Positions 10,582-20,653 are shown, numbered from the stretch's first letter. The stretch: DNA of 41,825 bases from Vulcanimicrobiota bacterium (GCA_013290125.1 JABCYQ010000024.1:1-41825); one strand, 5' to 3'. Numbers and translations: made by a program. Notes: a model not told the origin generated them from the sequence alone.

Positions 10582-11079
10582 TCACCACTGCTGTAGCGTC
10601 CATCGCAGTGCTACGGGCGTGATCTGCGCCGGGCAGAGCATCTCGATCGATCGAGATTCCCCTGGCGCGATCGAATCTACCGCGTACGAGAGGTCTACGT
10701 TTTTCCCCGCCGCGTCTTCCACGTGAGCGATGATCAAGCCGGTGAACGCCGATCGAGATCGGTTGCGAACTCGCGCACGCACGATCGGGCTGCCGAGAAA
10801 GTCGAGTGCGATAGAAGATGGGCCGACTTCCATGTTCGACAGTTCCGTCGCCGCATCGAGTCTGACGAGCGGCGTTTCCGTGGCTGTCAGGGCCAAGAAA
10901 TCTTCCAGCGCTGTTTCGCGCCGCGTGAGCGCGGCGATCACGGCGAGCCGGACGACGCGACGGCGGATGACTCGTTCGGTTGCGATCGGGACTTGACGCT
11001 GCGCGACCGGATGATGCTTCCGCTTAGGGCGCGCCTGAAGCAATGCGCTGAGGGCTGCGGCGGCGATGATGGTTGTCAT
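10582..11079 (-). CDS. Exported hypothetical protein
   Basis: A 165-residue protein of unknown function. I chose the ATG at 11079 because GAGGG lies about 11 bases upstream and longer readings run into the repeat pair at 11141-11204. The N-terminus (MTTIIAAAALSALLQA) is a short hydrophobic segment followed by basic residues, suggesting export or membrane anchoring. The middle contains an Arg-rich helix. The C-terminal half (about residues 100-165) is beta-rich, with the pattern VRARVRNRSRSAFTG...SIAPGESRSIE, reminiscent of FxLYD-type or other Ig-like domains that follow 'nonspecific change in flanking' patterns. No firm family is recognised. It precedes rnj on the same strand and may be co-transcribed with it. 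Confidence 0.6.
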   Translation of the reverse strand: MTTIIAAAALSALLQARPKRKHHPVAQRQVPIATERVIRRRVVRLAVIAALTRRETALEDFLALTATETPLVRLDAATELSNMEVGPSSIALDFLGSPIVRARVRNRSRSAFTGLIIAHVEDAAGKNVDLSYAVDSIAPGESRSIEMLCPAQITPVALRWTLQQW

Positions 11080-11105
11080 GCCGCGCGTTTCCCTCGTTGC
11101 CCATA

Positions 11106-11127
11106 GGAGGGCAAGCATCGCGTGCCC
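11106..11127. repeat. Family B hairpin
   Basis: GGGCAAGC-ATC-GCGTGCCC (core 11109-11127) is a degenerate copy of the second interspersed hairpin, with one mismatch in the 8-bp stem. It lies in the divergent region before the GntR operon. Confidence 0.6.
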
Positions 11128-11140
11128 ACGTGATTTGTCT

Positions 11141-11204
11141 GAAGGGGCCGACTTCATGTCGGCCCGGGTTACGTACGCGGGGCCGACATGAAGTCGGCCC
11201 CTTC
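11141..11204. repeat. Family A hairpin, inverted pair
   Basis: Arms 11141-11165 and 11180-11204 are perfect 25-bp inverted repeats around a 14-base loop, with the TTCAT centre variant (CCGACTTCATGTCGG). The pair sits between the divergent rnj and GntR transcription units, 28 bases upstream of the operon's -35 box, so here it cannot simply be a terminator of a convergent gene. Confidence 0.9.
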
Positions 11205-11231
11205 GGTCGTCCCTTCGGAGAAGCAAAATCG

Positions 11232-11260
11232 TTGACAGGCCGCCTAAAGGACATTATAAT
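11232..11260 (+). promoter_or_regulatory. Perfect consensus sigma-70-type promoter of the GntR-efflux operon
   Basis: TTGACA (11232-11237), a 17-base spacer and TATAAT (11255-11260) match the housekeeping consensus at all 12 positions. The GntR start GTG is 49 bases after the -10 box. Such a strong promoter normally needs a repressor, which fits the operator immediately downstream. Confidence 0.9.
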
Positions 11261-11264
11261 GCAG

Positions 11265-11286
11265 TTGTCCTAAACCACTAGGACAA
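11265..11286. promoter_or_regulatory. Palindromic operator, probably for the GntR regulator
   Basis: TTGTCCTA-N6-TAGGACAA is a perfect 8-bp inverted repeat starting 5 bases after the -10 box, at or just after the expected transcription start. A further GGACA half-site lies at 11249-11253, within the spacer. Position and symmetry suit a dimeric YtrA-type repressor that blocks its own promoter. Confidence 0.75.
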
Positions 11287-11308
11287 TGAGACAGGATAGG
11301 AACATGTA

Positions 11309-11695
11309 GTGCTCTTCCACCTGGATTCGGCAAGCGCCATCCCGGTCTACGTCCAGCTCCGCGAACAGGTGCTGCACGCGATCTCGCGCGGTTCGTTGCG
11401 CATCGGCGACCAATTGCCAACCGTCCGCGAAGTCGCTGTCGCCCTTGCGATCAATCCCAACACGGTCAACCACGCCTACGCCGCGCTCGAGCGCGAGGGC
11501 GTGCTCGTCAGCAAGCGCGGCCGCGGCACGTTCATCGCGGGTGGCGGCCGCCCCGAGGACGACGCCGCACGGATCACCCGGCTGAACGACATCGCGCGCC
11601 GCGCACTCGGGGAGACCCGAGCTTTCGGTTTCGCACCTAAGGAACTCATCGACGCTGTGGCGCGCATCGCGCGCGAAGACCACGGAGGAGAATGA
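11309..11695 (+). CDS. GntR-family transcriptional regulator, YtrA subfamily
   Basis: A 128-residue DNA-binding protein. The winged helix-turn-helix occupies residues ~8-76, with IPVYVQLREQ, the recognition stretch LPTVREVAVALAINPNTVNHAYAALE and the wing GRGTFI. Only ~50 residues follow, the short dimerisation tail that defines the YtrA subgroup and leaves no room for a metabolite-binding domain. The start is GTG, preceded by AGGATAGGA. YtrA-type regulators usually repress linked ABC transporter genes and respond to envelope-acting compounds. Here it is the first gene of a ten-gene operon ending in an ABC exporter and lies behind a palindromic operator, so autorepression is likely. Its stop overlaps the next start by 4 bases (ATGA). 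Confidence 0.93.
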   Translation: MLFHLDSASAIPVYVQLREQVLHAISRGSLRIGDQLPTVREVAVALAINPNTVNHAYAALEREGVLVSKRGRGTFIAGGGRPEDDAARITRLNDIARRALGETRAFGFAPKELIDAVARIAREDHGGE

Positions 11696-12690
11696 CGGAG
11701 ATGCCAATCATCACGAGTTCGCCGGCTCCCTCGAAGGACGGGTCCGGTCCGTCCGGGGCCGTGGCGCAAGGAACCGCTTCAATCCACTTCGGCAATCCGG
11801 TTTCGTGGCTTTTGGCCGGCATCATCACGCTTGCCGGCGTGATCTGGACCGCGACGGTTAGCAGCCCCACGTACGTCGTAGCCGCGCTGATCGTCTCAGT
11901 CTTGCTTCTCGTGACGCTGCAGATCGCCACAGTCTGGGAGCGCGTGGTCGTTTTGCGCTTCGGCCACTTCCGCATGCTGGCCGGCCCCGGCGTGTTCTTC
12001 CTTATACCAGCGGTCGACACGATCGCGGCGTGGATCGATCAGCGCGTGCAGACCAGCACGTTCACAGCCGAAGAGACGCTTACCAAGGATACCGTACCGG
12101 TCGACGTTGACGCGGTGCTTTTCTGGGTGGCTTGGGATGCGAAGAAAGCAGCGCTCGAGGTGGCCTCGTACCGCGATGCCATCGGTTGGGCGGCCCAGAC
12201 CGCGCTGCGCGACATCATCGGAACCACGAACCTCTCGGACCTCCTCAGCAATAGGCAGGCCGTCGACGACAAGCTCCAGCACACCATCGACGCGCGAACC
12301 ACGCCGTGGGGGATCACGGTGCAATCGGTCGAGATCCGCGATATCAAAATCCCAGACAACCTCCAGGATGCCATGTCCCGACAGGCCCAGGCGGAGCGCG
12401 AGCGCGAAGCACGCGTCATCCTCGGGGACGCCGAGCGGCAGATCGCGGCCTCCTTCATGGAAGCGGCGAAACAATACGAAGGCAACAACGTGGCCCTGCA
12501 CCTGCGGGCTATGAACATGCTCTACGAAGGCTTGAAAGAGCGAGGGGCGATGATCATCGTGCCGAGCACGGCAGTTGAAACGATGGGTCTGGGTGCGATT
12601 ACCGGGTTGTCGGCATTGAGCGGAGCGCTGCCAGGAATAGCAGCAAACCCGACCACGCCGCCTGGCCCAGCTTCAGGAGAAAATGGATGA
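11692..12690 (+). CDS. Slipin/stomatin-like SPFH-domain membrane protein
   Basis: A 332-residue protein. After a Ser/Pro-rich cytoplasmic head, two closely spaced hydrophobic stretches (~37-58 and ~62-82) form a membrane hairpin. The SPFH band-7 domain follows (~84-270), with VVLRFGHFR, GPGVFFLIPAVDTI, RVQTSTFTAEETLTKDTVPV and the slipin signature SVEIRDIKIPDNLQDAMSRQAQAERE. The helical region runs to ~290 and the tail is Gly/Pro-rich. Slipins scaffold membrane microdomains and often pair with NfeD, which is absent here. GGAGGAGA precedes the ATG, which overlaps the gntR stop. Its place second in a regulator-exporter operon suggests membrane organisation or repair during the same stress. Confidence 0.92.
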   Translation: MTEMPIITSSPAPSKDGSGPSGAVAQGTASIHFGNPVSWLLAGIITLAGVIWTATVSSPTYVVAALIVSVLLLVTLQIATVWERVVVLRFGHFRMLAGPGVFFLIPAVDTIAAWIDQRVQTSTFTAEETLTKDTVPVDVDAVLFWVAWDAKKAALEVASYRDAIGWAAQTALRDIIGTTNLSDLLSNRQAVDDKLQHTIDARTTPWGITVQSVEIRDIKIPDNLQDAMSRQAQAEREREARVILGDAERQIAASFMEAAKQYEGNNVALHLRAMNMLYEGLKERGAMIIVPSTAVETMGLGAITGLSALSGALPGIAANPTTPPGPASGENG

Positions 12691-13400
12691 TCGCAGCAGT
12701 TTTCCTTGCCGCAGCAGTGGCGGCCGCCGCCGCGCCGCCCGACGGCACATATACGTACGACATCGAAACCGGCGGACAAGTTTCGTCAGCCACGGTCACG
12801 ATCAAACGCGACGCCGCAGGCCTGCACGTGGACGAAACCACTGCCATCGCGTCAAAGACCGCCACCGCGACGCTCGTTCTCGATCCCACGACGCTCACGC
12901 CGATCTCGTACGTCGCGGCTTATAATCCGGGCTCGTCAAACCCAAGTTCCGTCGCGATCGCATTCAACGGTCAAGGCGCGTCGGAGACTGTCGACGGGCA
13001 GTCGGGTCAACCGATCGGTCTCGCACCGCTCGTCGGCGCGCCGAAGATGCTCGTACTCGATGGCGCACTGCTCGCGGGTTTTGTCGTGTTGCCGGCGATC
13101 GTGTCGAGCTCATCCGACAGCAGCATGACCGCGATCGTCGCCGCCAATGGCACCGCGTATCCGATCGTGATCGACCGCAAGTTGAAGGCGGCGCATCCGA
13201 CAACCGTGCCGGCGGGCGACACGTCAGTCTCTGTGATCACGCCGACCGCGTTCACGATCTGGTACGACCCTCGAACGTTCGTCATGGACGAGCTCGACGT
13301 GCCGCTGCAAGGCGTCACCGAGACGCTCCGTAAGCACACAGCCGCAGCACCGGTCATTCCGGATCGCGCGGCGCTCGCCATAGATGTGAGGACTAGATGA
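12687..13400 (+). CDS. Exported hypothetical protein (beta-rich)
   Basis: A 237-residue protein with a clear Sec signal peptide (MIAAVFLAAAVAAAAAPPDG, cleavage expected near residue 16). The mature part is beta-strand-rich, beginning GTYTYDIETGGQVSSATVTIKR and ending with a WYDP...MDELDVP stretch. That pattern resembles periplasmic proteins that read a membrane-associated ligand (DUF3108-like), but I cannot assign a family. It overlaps both neighbours by 4 bases (ATGA), with AGGAG upstream, so it is an integral operon member and probably the periplasmic accessory of the efflux/envelope system. Confidence 0.7.
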   Translation: MIAAVFLAAAVAAAAAPPDGTYTYDIETGGQVSSATVTIKRDAAGLHVDETTAIASKTATATLVLDPTTLTPISYVAAYNPGSSNPSSVAIAFNGQGASETVDGQSGQPIGLAPLVGAPKMLVLDGALLAGFVVLPAIVSSSSDSSMTAIVAANGTAYPIVIDRKLKAAHPTTVPAGDTSVSVITPTAFTIWYDPRTFVMDELDVPLQGVTETLRKHTAAAPVIPDRAALAIDVRTR

Positions 13401-14134
13401 CGATCGATACTAGCGGACCCGCGACGCCGCCCGTTTACGTACCGGCCGAGAAGCCAAACGGCTTAGCGACGTATTTCGGCGTCCTCTTCTCGCCGGGCGA
13501 AGCGTTTGCGACGCTTGCCCGCACGCCGATGTGGGGCTGGGCAGCTATCATCGGCATGTTGCTCGTCGTCGCCGCCTCGACTATCTCTTTGCCCGAGATC
13601 ATGAAGATCAGCCAAATCGCTCAGGCGCAAGCGATCAGCCAGATGTCTGCGGATCAGCAGGCGCAGGCGCATCAAAACATCGCCGCTTTCGCCGGAGTCG
13701 CGAGAGTGTTCATCATCGTTTTCGCGTTCATCGGTCCGTGGGTCGGATGGCTCCTCGCCGCGGTGGTATATCTCATCGGCGCGTCCGCCTCGAAGGCCGA
13801 CGTAAATTTCGGCCGCGCCTGGACGCTAGCCGTAAACGCCTTCTTGGTCTTCTTCCTCGGGCAACTCGTGAACGCGGTGATCCTGGCGACGCGCGGCCCG
13901 GATTCGATCGCTTCGGCGGCCGATGTGTATGCGATTCCATCGCTCGCCATGTTCACGCACGCGCCGAAACTCGCCGCTGCGCTGTTCGCGTTCAATCCGA
14001 TCAATCTTTGGTACTACGCGGTCATCGCGATCGGGTTGCAGATAGTGATGCGCATGAAGCCGACTGCCGCTTGGATCACGGTCGCCGTGTATGCGTTGAT
14101 CGGCGCCGGCTTCGGCGCGGCACTTGCGCGATAG
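13397..14134 (+). CDS. Yip1-domain integral membrane protein
   Basis: A 245-residue membrane protein. The N-terminal motif YFGVLFSPGEAFATLARTP matches bacterial Yip1 proteins, and five hydrophobic segments follow (about residues 47-66, 100-135, 147-162, 190-210 and 215-243). A Gln/Ala-rich soluble loop (about 70-95) lies between the first two. Bacterial Yip1 proteins are poorly characterised and often occur next to ABC exporters and MacA-like adaptors. The start overlaps the previous stop by 4 bases. The gap to the TolC gene is 17 bases. Confidence 0.85.
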   Translation: MTIDTSGPATPPVYVPAEKPNGLATYFGVLFSPGEAFATLARTPMWGWAAIIGMLLVVAASTISLPEIMKISQIAQAQAISQMSADQQAQAHQNIAAFAGVARVFIIVFAFIGPWVGWLLAAVVYLIGASASKADVNFGRAWTLAVNAFLVFFLGQLVNAVILATRGPDSIASAADVYAIPSLAMFTHAPKLAAALFAFNPINLWYYAVIAIGLQIVMRMKPTAAWITVAVYALIGAGFGAALAR

Positions 14135-14151
14135 CAGATAGTAGACGATAG

Positions 14152-15519
14152 ATGTTCGTGACCTTGCTCGCCGCCGCCGTCGCCGCAGCGATCGCGGCAT
14201 CGCCGGCGCCTGTCGCGCAGGCGCAAGCGCAGCCGATGACGCTGGATCAGGCGATATCGTTTGCGATGTCGCACGACGCGACGGTGTTGGCGGCTCGCTC
14301 GGCCTACGCCGCGGCGGGCGCGCAACTCGCCGCCAATCGCGCGGCCGGTCTATTGAACGTCGACGGCCAGGCGCAGTCGATCTTGAACCGGCAGAGCTCG
14401 AGCAATGCGGGTGCCTTCGCGCAGTTCGGCCTGTCGCCCAGCCCGAATTTCTCCCAGAACACGACGCAGCTCACCGCGTCGCAGAACGTCTTCGACCTCA
14501 CCACGTCACTCCAGGCCAAAGAGGCCCAGCGTGCATACGACGCGGCTAGCCGCGACCTTCGGCGTGCCAAATCACAAGCCACGCTCGACATCATGACGTC
14601 GTTCTACGGCTTGGCCGAGGACGCGCAGCTGGTCACGCTGTCGTTAGCGGATCTAAAATATCAACAGGCGCTCGTCCAGATCGCGCAGATCAACTACCAG
14701 ACGGGCAAAGTCGCCGGCATCGATGTCTTGAAAGCGCGCATACAATCCACGACCAGCCAAGAGCACGCGTCGTCGTCTGAAGCCGACCTGGAAGATGCTC
14801 GCCAAAATCTGGCGCAGCAGATCGGCGCGCCGGCGGATCAGACATTCGCCTTGCCGGACTCGATACCGGCGCCTGCGCCGCCGGCGGGCGATCAACCCAC
14901 GTTGACCGCATTGGCGCTGCGAAATCGACCGGATTTGCTCGCGGCGTCCGATGCGTTCGATGAAGCGCTCATCGTCCGATCGCTCGTGGACGCATCGGAT
15001 CGGCCGATCGTGAACTTGACGGGCGGTTGGGGCAACCAGGTCTCTCCCACCAGCAATGCCGCGACGCTGGCCGCATGCAACAATCCGAGCCATCCGCTCG
15101 GCGTGCCGTGCGGACTCGGTTCGTCACACTTCTACAGCGTCTCGCTGACGTCCACGTGGACGCTGCCGCTGCTCGACTGGGGCGCGAAGCACGCGGCGCG
15201 CCAGAGCGCCGAACTTGCGGCGGACGAGAAGCGCGCTGCGTACGAATCCGCGCGGCGGCAGGCCGCGATCGATGTCGACCAAGCTTTTCGACGACTCGGC
15301 GTCAACAGGCAGAACCTCGATCTCGCGACTGCGAACGAACAGCTCGCAAAACGCACGGCGGATGTCTCGCAAGTCCAATATCGCACGGGTCTTATCAGCC
15401 AGATCGACGTGACGTCGGCCGAGCAGACGTATCTCCAGGTCGCCAAAGATCTGCTCGACGCGCAAGTCGGTTACGTGCTGTCCGTCGCGAAGCTCAAACT
15501 AGCGGTTGGGGATTTATGA
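14152..15519 (+). CDS. TolC-family outer-membrane efflux protein
   Basis: A 455-residue exit duct for a tripartite exporter. It has a signal peptide (~1-25, ending AQAQAQ) and two OEP repeats (~29-235 and ~245-455) with the long amphipathic helices of the family (SLQAKEAQRAYDAASRDL, NYQTGKVAGIDVLKA, YRTGLISQIDVTSAEQTYL). The second repeat contains a short insertion with two Cys (AACNNPSHPLGVPCGLG). The sequence before the ATG lacks a clear Shine-Dalgarno site. It is directly followed by the adaptor gene, giving the classic duct-adaptor-pump order. Confidence 0.95.
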   Translation: MFVTLLAAAVAAAIAASPAPVAQAQAQPMTLDQAISFAMSHDATVLAARSAYAAAGAQLAANRAAGLLNVDGQAQSILNRQSSSNAGAFAQFGLSPSPNFSQNTTQLTASQNVFDLTTSLQAKEAQRAYDAASRDLRRAKSQATLDIMTSFYGLAEDAQLVTLSLADLKYQQALVQIAQINYQTGKVAGIDVLKARIQSTTSQEHASSSEADLEDARQNLAQQIGAPADQTFALPDSIPAPAPPAGDQPTLTALALRNRPDLLAASDAFDEALIVRSLVDASDRPIVNLTGGWGNQVSPTSNAATLAACNNPSHPLGVPCGLGSSHFYSVSLTSTWTLPLLDWGAKHAARQSAELAADEKRAAYESARRQAAIDVDQAFRRLGVNRQNLDLATANEQLAKRTADVSQVQYRTGLISQIDVTSAEQTYLQVAKDLLDAQVGYVLSVAKLKLAVGDL

Positions 15520-15537
15520 TAAAAATGGGAGATTGCG

Positions 15538-17103
15538 TTGCGGAATAGACCCAAGTGGCTCATACCTGCCGTTGTCGCGGCAGGTGTCCTGCTGCTCGTG
15601 ATCGTCGGCACGGTCTCGCACCATGGCAGCGGCGGCGTGGAGGTCACCACCATCGTCGTCTCGCCGGGGAACATGGTGGTGAAGCTGCCCGAAAACGGCG
15701 TCGTGAATCTGCCGCAGACCGCGACGATCGGTGCGCAAAGCGCGGGGACAGTCGTGCAGATCGTGGCACATGAAGGCCAACGCGTCTCGAAAGGGTCGCT
15801 GCTCATGCTGCTCGACGACCGCCAAGCGGCCGCGAAAGTCGACGCGGATCGCGCGCAAGTCGCGCAGGCGCAGGCGACGCTCGACACGGCGCAGCAGGCT
15901 GCCGAGACGGCGGGAGATACCAGCGTCCAGACTGTCGCCAGCGCGGAGCAGACGCTTCTCCAGGCGCAAGCTCGGCTGCAAGCCGACACCAACAGCAAAC
16001 GAGAAGGTCAGTTGTCGGGCGCGGTAGCCGGCAGCGCCGGCCTGGGCGTCAGTGGCGAATCGGAGCTGATCCAGCAGCAGCAACTGCTGCAGGCCGCAAC
16101 TACGAACCTCGAAACTGCGCGCGAGACCTACGCTTCCGACCAAGCCCTATACAAGATCGATGCCGTATCGCGGCAAGTGCTCGACCGCGATCGCGTCGCG
16201 TACGAACAAGCGCAGACCGCCGCGACCGCCGCGCAGCAGCAATACGACCTCGTCAAGCGCCAACTTTCCGACAACGCCGCACAATTCGAGAGCACGATCG
16301 AAGCCGATCGGCAAGCGGTTGCAAGCGCCGAAGCGGGCGTGCGCCAGGCACGCGTGCAGGCACGCGACGACAAAACGATTGGCGTCCGTTCGGGCCAAGC
16401 CGGGCTCGACTCGGCGAACGCGCAGCTGGCGATCGATCAGGCCGAACTTGACGCGACCAGAGTGCGCGCGCCGTTCGACGGCGTCGTGCAGTCGCTCGGC
16501 ACCGTGCAGTCATCGCTCGGCACCGGCTTGGTTCCATTGGCTGTCGGCGATACGGTGCAGCCGGCGCAGACGCTTTTCACTTTCGTTGGCAGCGGGCCGA
16601 TGGTCGTAAAAGCGCAAGTGGACGAACAGGACATCATCAACGTGAAACTCGGCCAGCACGCATTCATCACCGGTGAAGACTTTCCAGGGCAGACGCTCAC
16701 CGGAACCGTGACGCGCATCGCGCCGGTGGTGGTAGCGCAAAGCCAAGCCGGCAACGCCGCGAAAAACGTAGAGACGACGATTGCGCTCGGCCGATCCTTC
16801 CCATTTCTGCGCGATGGCATGTCGTGCGACGTGGACATCGTCACGGGCAAAGCCTCGAATGCGCTCACGGTGCCGCAAGGCGCGGTCGTCGACGATGGCT
16901 CCAAGCACTATGTCTTCGTCATCAAGGCGGGCACGGCGCATAAGGTGCGCGTGACCGAAGGGATCAAGAACGACACCGACGTCGTGATCGTGCGCGGGCT
17001 GTCGAAGGGCGACGTGGTTGCGACGACCGGCGTGAAGGATATCAAGGACGGCGCGAAAGTGAACGCCACTGCCGCCACCCCAGCGCCGACCTCGAGCAGC
17101 TGA
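15538..17103 (+). CDS. Periplasmic adaptor (MacA/HlyD family)
   Basis: Membrane-fusion protein of 521 residues linking the MacB-type pump to the TolC channel. The N-terminus has one membrane anchor (WLIPAVVAAGVLLLVIVGTV). The first half of the lipoyl/barrel-sandwich domain is near 60-100 (GAQSAGTVVQIVAHEGQRVS) and the second near 305-320 (RVRAPFDGVVQSLG). Between them is an unusually long Gln/Ala-rich coiled coil of ~200 residues, longer than in MacA, which would make a long helical hairpin. The beta-barrel and membrane-proximal domains follow. The start is TTG, chosen because GGGAG lies 6 bases upstream and the frame is closed by TAA at 15520. The tail is Ala/Thr/Pro/Ser-rich. Confidence 0.93.
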   Translation: MRNRPKWLIPAVVAAGVLLLVIVGTVSHHGSGGVEVTTIVVSPGNMVVKLPENGVVNLPQTATIGAQSAGTVVQIVAHEGQRVSKGSLLMLLDDRQAAAKVDADRAQVAQAQATLDTAQQAAETAGDTSVQTVASAEQTLLQAQARLQADTNSKREGQLSGAVAGSAGLGVSGESELIQQQQLLQAATTNLETARETYASDQALYKIDAVSRQVLDRDRVAYEQAQTAATAAQQQYDLVKRQLSDNAAQFESTIEADRQAVASAEAGVRQARVQARDDKTIGVRSGQAGLDSANAQLAIDQAELDATRVRAPFDGVVQSLGTVQSSLGTGLVPLAVGDTVQPAQTLFTFVGSGPMVVKAQVDEQDIINVKLGQHAFITGEDFPGQTLTGTVTRIAPVVVAQSQAGNAAKNVETTIALGRSFPFLRDGMSCDVDIVTGKASNALTVPQGAVVDDGSKHYVFVIKAGTAHKVRVTEGIKNDTDVVIVRGLSKGDVVATTGVKDIKDGAKVNATAATPAPTSSS

Positions 17104-17564
17104 TGTCGTCGACCGAACTCGTCGCGGGCGTCCTCGAGGTCATCGCGTTCGGATGTGTCGCGGCGATCATCGCGGTGACGGTTGCGGCGTACCCGGGATT
17201 GCCGGAGCGCGTCCCCGTGCACTACGGCTTGACCGGCCAGGCCAATAGCTGGGGGCCGCGCGGCTTCGTCTTCCTGATACCGGCGATCTCGGTCGTCTTC
17301 TTCGTCATGGCGACGTATTTCAATCCGATATTCGGCTTCGTACTGGAAGACAAACACGGCGTCGTGCTTCATCCGCTGATCCCGATGCCATGCGGTGTGC
17401 TCTCCGTCGTGCTGGTCCTCTTCACTGCTCTGCAGATCGCGATGCTTGAAAGCGCGCGCACAGGCTCACCGTTGAACATGCGCATCGTGTTGCCCGCTGT
17501 CGCTGTCGCGGTCTTATTCGTCGCCGGGTCCGCGATCTCGGTCGCGTTTCCGTTCGGTCGATGA
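17103..17564 (+). CDS. DUF1648-domain membrane protein
   Basis: A 153-residue membrane protein with four hydrophobic segments. The diagnostic DUF1648 motif is at ~30-52: YPGLPERVPVHYGLTGQANSWG. This domain is known from SdpI-type immunity proteins against the peptide toxin SdpC and from loci controlled by YtrA-like GntR regulators. The SdpI C-terminal domain is missing, so this is a stand-alone DUF1648 protein. Its start overlaps the adaptor stop by one base, and its stop overlaps the next start by 4 bases. Sitting between adaptor and permease, it may protect against or sense the exported compound; that is inference. Confidence 0.88.
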   Translation: MSSTELVAGVLEVIAFGCVAAIIAVTVAAYPGLPERVPVHYGLTGQANSWGPRGFVFLIPAISVVFFVMATYFNPIFGFVLEDKHGVVLHPLIPMPCGVLSVVLVLFTALQIAMLESARTGSPLNMRIVLPAVAVAVLFVAGSAISVAFPFGR

Positions 17565-18743
17565 AGCTTTTCGAATTCTTTATCGCCGCCCTGGACACGC
17601 TGTGGGCCAACCGCATGCGGACCGGCTTGACCATGGTCGGCATCGTGATCGGCACGTCGGCGGTGATCTGCATCTTCGCGATCGGGCAGAGCGCCTCGTC
17701 TTCCATCGGCGGTCTGCTCCAACTCACCGGTGACCGCGGCACGATCATATTCCCCGACACGAGCACCACGCAACTTGCAGAACCCTTTACCTGGGCCGAT
17801 ATCCAGAAGATCCGCGACAGCTGCTCGCGCTGCCTGAAAGTCTTTCCGTCGTACAACAACGTGTACTTCATGGAGATCGCGCATAAGGAGGCTCCGGTCC
17901 GTCTCGTGTCGCGGACGGACTACATCAAGGACTCGTTGCCGATGGACGCGGGGCGGCACTTCGACGCAGACGACATCGACGGAGCGCGCGCGGTCTGTCT
18001 TCTCACGTTTGAAACAGCGCAAAAGGTTTTTCCGCAGGGCCATGCGCTCGGAGGCGTGATCCGCGTCGCCGACCACCGGTTCACGGTCATCGGGGTCTTC
18101 GCGCCGATCAGTCTCGGTTTGCTCGGCGCTCAACAAGGCGACGTCGTGTTCATCCCGTATACGACCTACCATCATCTTCCGGACAGCCAATTCACGTATA
18201 TCCAAGTCTATCCGATTCCCGGCGCAACCTCCGCGCAGACCACGGACGAAGTGGAAAGCATTTTGCAACGCTCGCACGGCGCGCGCGCGAAGTACAGCGG
18301 CGTGGATTCCTCGCAGCAGGAGTCGGCGTTCTTGAACATCATCGGCTTCGTCTCGCTGGCGATCTCGATGATCGGAGGCATAGCGCTGCTCGTGGGCGGC
18401 ATCGGCGTGATGAATATGATGCTCGTCTCGGTCAACGAGCGCACGCGCGAGATCGGCATACGCAAGGCGATCGGCGCTTCGACGCGCGACATCCTCGTCC
18501 AATTCCTCATCGAGGCCGCTGCGATCACGTTGTTCGGCGGCGCGATCGGCACGCTGCTCGGCGGTCTGGCCGGCGCGGGCGCGAGTACGCTGCTCATCAC
18601 CAAACTTTCGGGCAGCGCGGGAACCGTGGCATGGTTGCCGATCATCTCGGTCTCGCTGGGCTTCTCCATTCTCGTCGGCGTGTTCTTCGGCACATATCCG
18701 GCTTTGCGAGCATCGCGGCTATCGCCGATCGATTGTCTGCGTC

Positions 18744-18751
<8 letters not shown>
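17561..18751 (+). CDS. MacB-type ABC exporter permease, first subunit
   Basis: A 396-residue permease without a fused ATPase. Helix 1 (MRTGLTMVGIVIGTSAVICIFAIG, ~20-43) is followed by a large periplasmic MacB_PCD domain (~45-260) with one CxxC-like pair (CSRC, ~88-91). The three C-terminal helices form the FtsX domain, with the conserved GIGVMNMMLVSVNERTREIGIRKAIGAS (~285-312, given here as family hallmark) coupling loop. MacB-type pumps are mechanotransducers that expel periplasmic substrates through TolC. This gene and the next encode paralogous half-pumps, implying a heterodimer. The stop overlaps the next start by 8 bases. Confidence 0.94.
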
Positions 18752-19944
<1,193 letters not shown>

Positions 19945-19952
<8 letters not shown>

Positions 19953-20637
19953 AGTCATCCGGATCAAGGGCATGACGCGGACCTACACGATAGGCGACAT
20001 CGAGGTGCTCGCGCTGCGCGGAATCGATCTCAAGGTTGAACGTGGCGAATACGTGGCGGTGATGGGACCGTCCGGGTCCGGCAAGTCCACGCTGATGAAT
20101 CTGATCGGCTGCCTGGACAAGCCGACGTCGGGAACGTACGAACTTGACGGTGTCGACGTCTCCGCGCTCGACGACACCGCGCTTGCGGCCGTGCGCCTGC
20201 AAAAGCTCGGCTTCATCTTCCAGGGATTCAATCTGCTCGCACGCACCTCGGCGGTGCGCAACGTCGCACTTCCGCTCTTCTACGCCGGCGATCCGAATCG
20301 CGAGAAAAAGGCGATCGCCGCGCTCGAAGAGGTCGGGCTCGGCGACCGCATCTCGCATCGTCCAAACGAGCTTTCCGGCGGCCAGCAGCAGCGTGTCGCG
20401 ATTGCGCGCGCGCTCGTGAACGATCCGGCGCTGATTCTAGCGGACGAACCGACCGGCAATCTTGACTCGACCACAGCCGAGGGGATCATGGCGGTGTTCG
20501 AGCGGCTCAACGGCGGCGGCCGCACCGTGATCATGGTGACGCACGATGAAAACGTCGCGCACCATGCGAAGCGGATCGTGCGATTGCTCGACGGCGTCGT
20601 CGTAAGCGACGACTCGGTGACCAACCGCACCGTGTGA
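19945..20637 (+). CDS. ABC exporter ATPase (MacB/LolD type)
   Basis: A 230-residue nucleotide-binding subunit for the two permeases. Walker [10 protein letters not shown] is at 41-49, the Q-loop at [10 protein letters not shown] (~90-99), the signature LSGGQQQR at 143-150, Walker B and D-loop [13 protein letters not shown] at 163-175, and the switch His at ~200 (MVTHD). Length and motifs match the LolD/MacB/FtsE group. It is the last gene of the GntR operon. A paired hairpin repeat follows the stop by 16 bases and may end the transcript. Confidence 0.96.
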
Positions 20638-20653
20638 AAGAGCCGATTTTATT

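Noticed and set aside
11080-11226. Longer N-terminus for the exported hypothetical gene
   Set aside because: It would be encoded by the repeat pair; the ATG at 11079 has a ribosome site and gives a hydrophobic leader.
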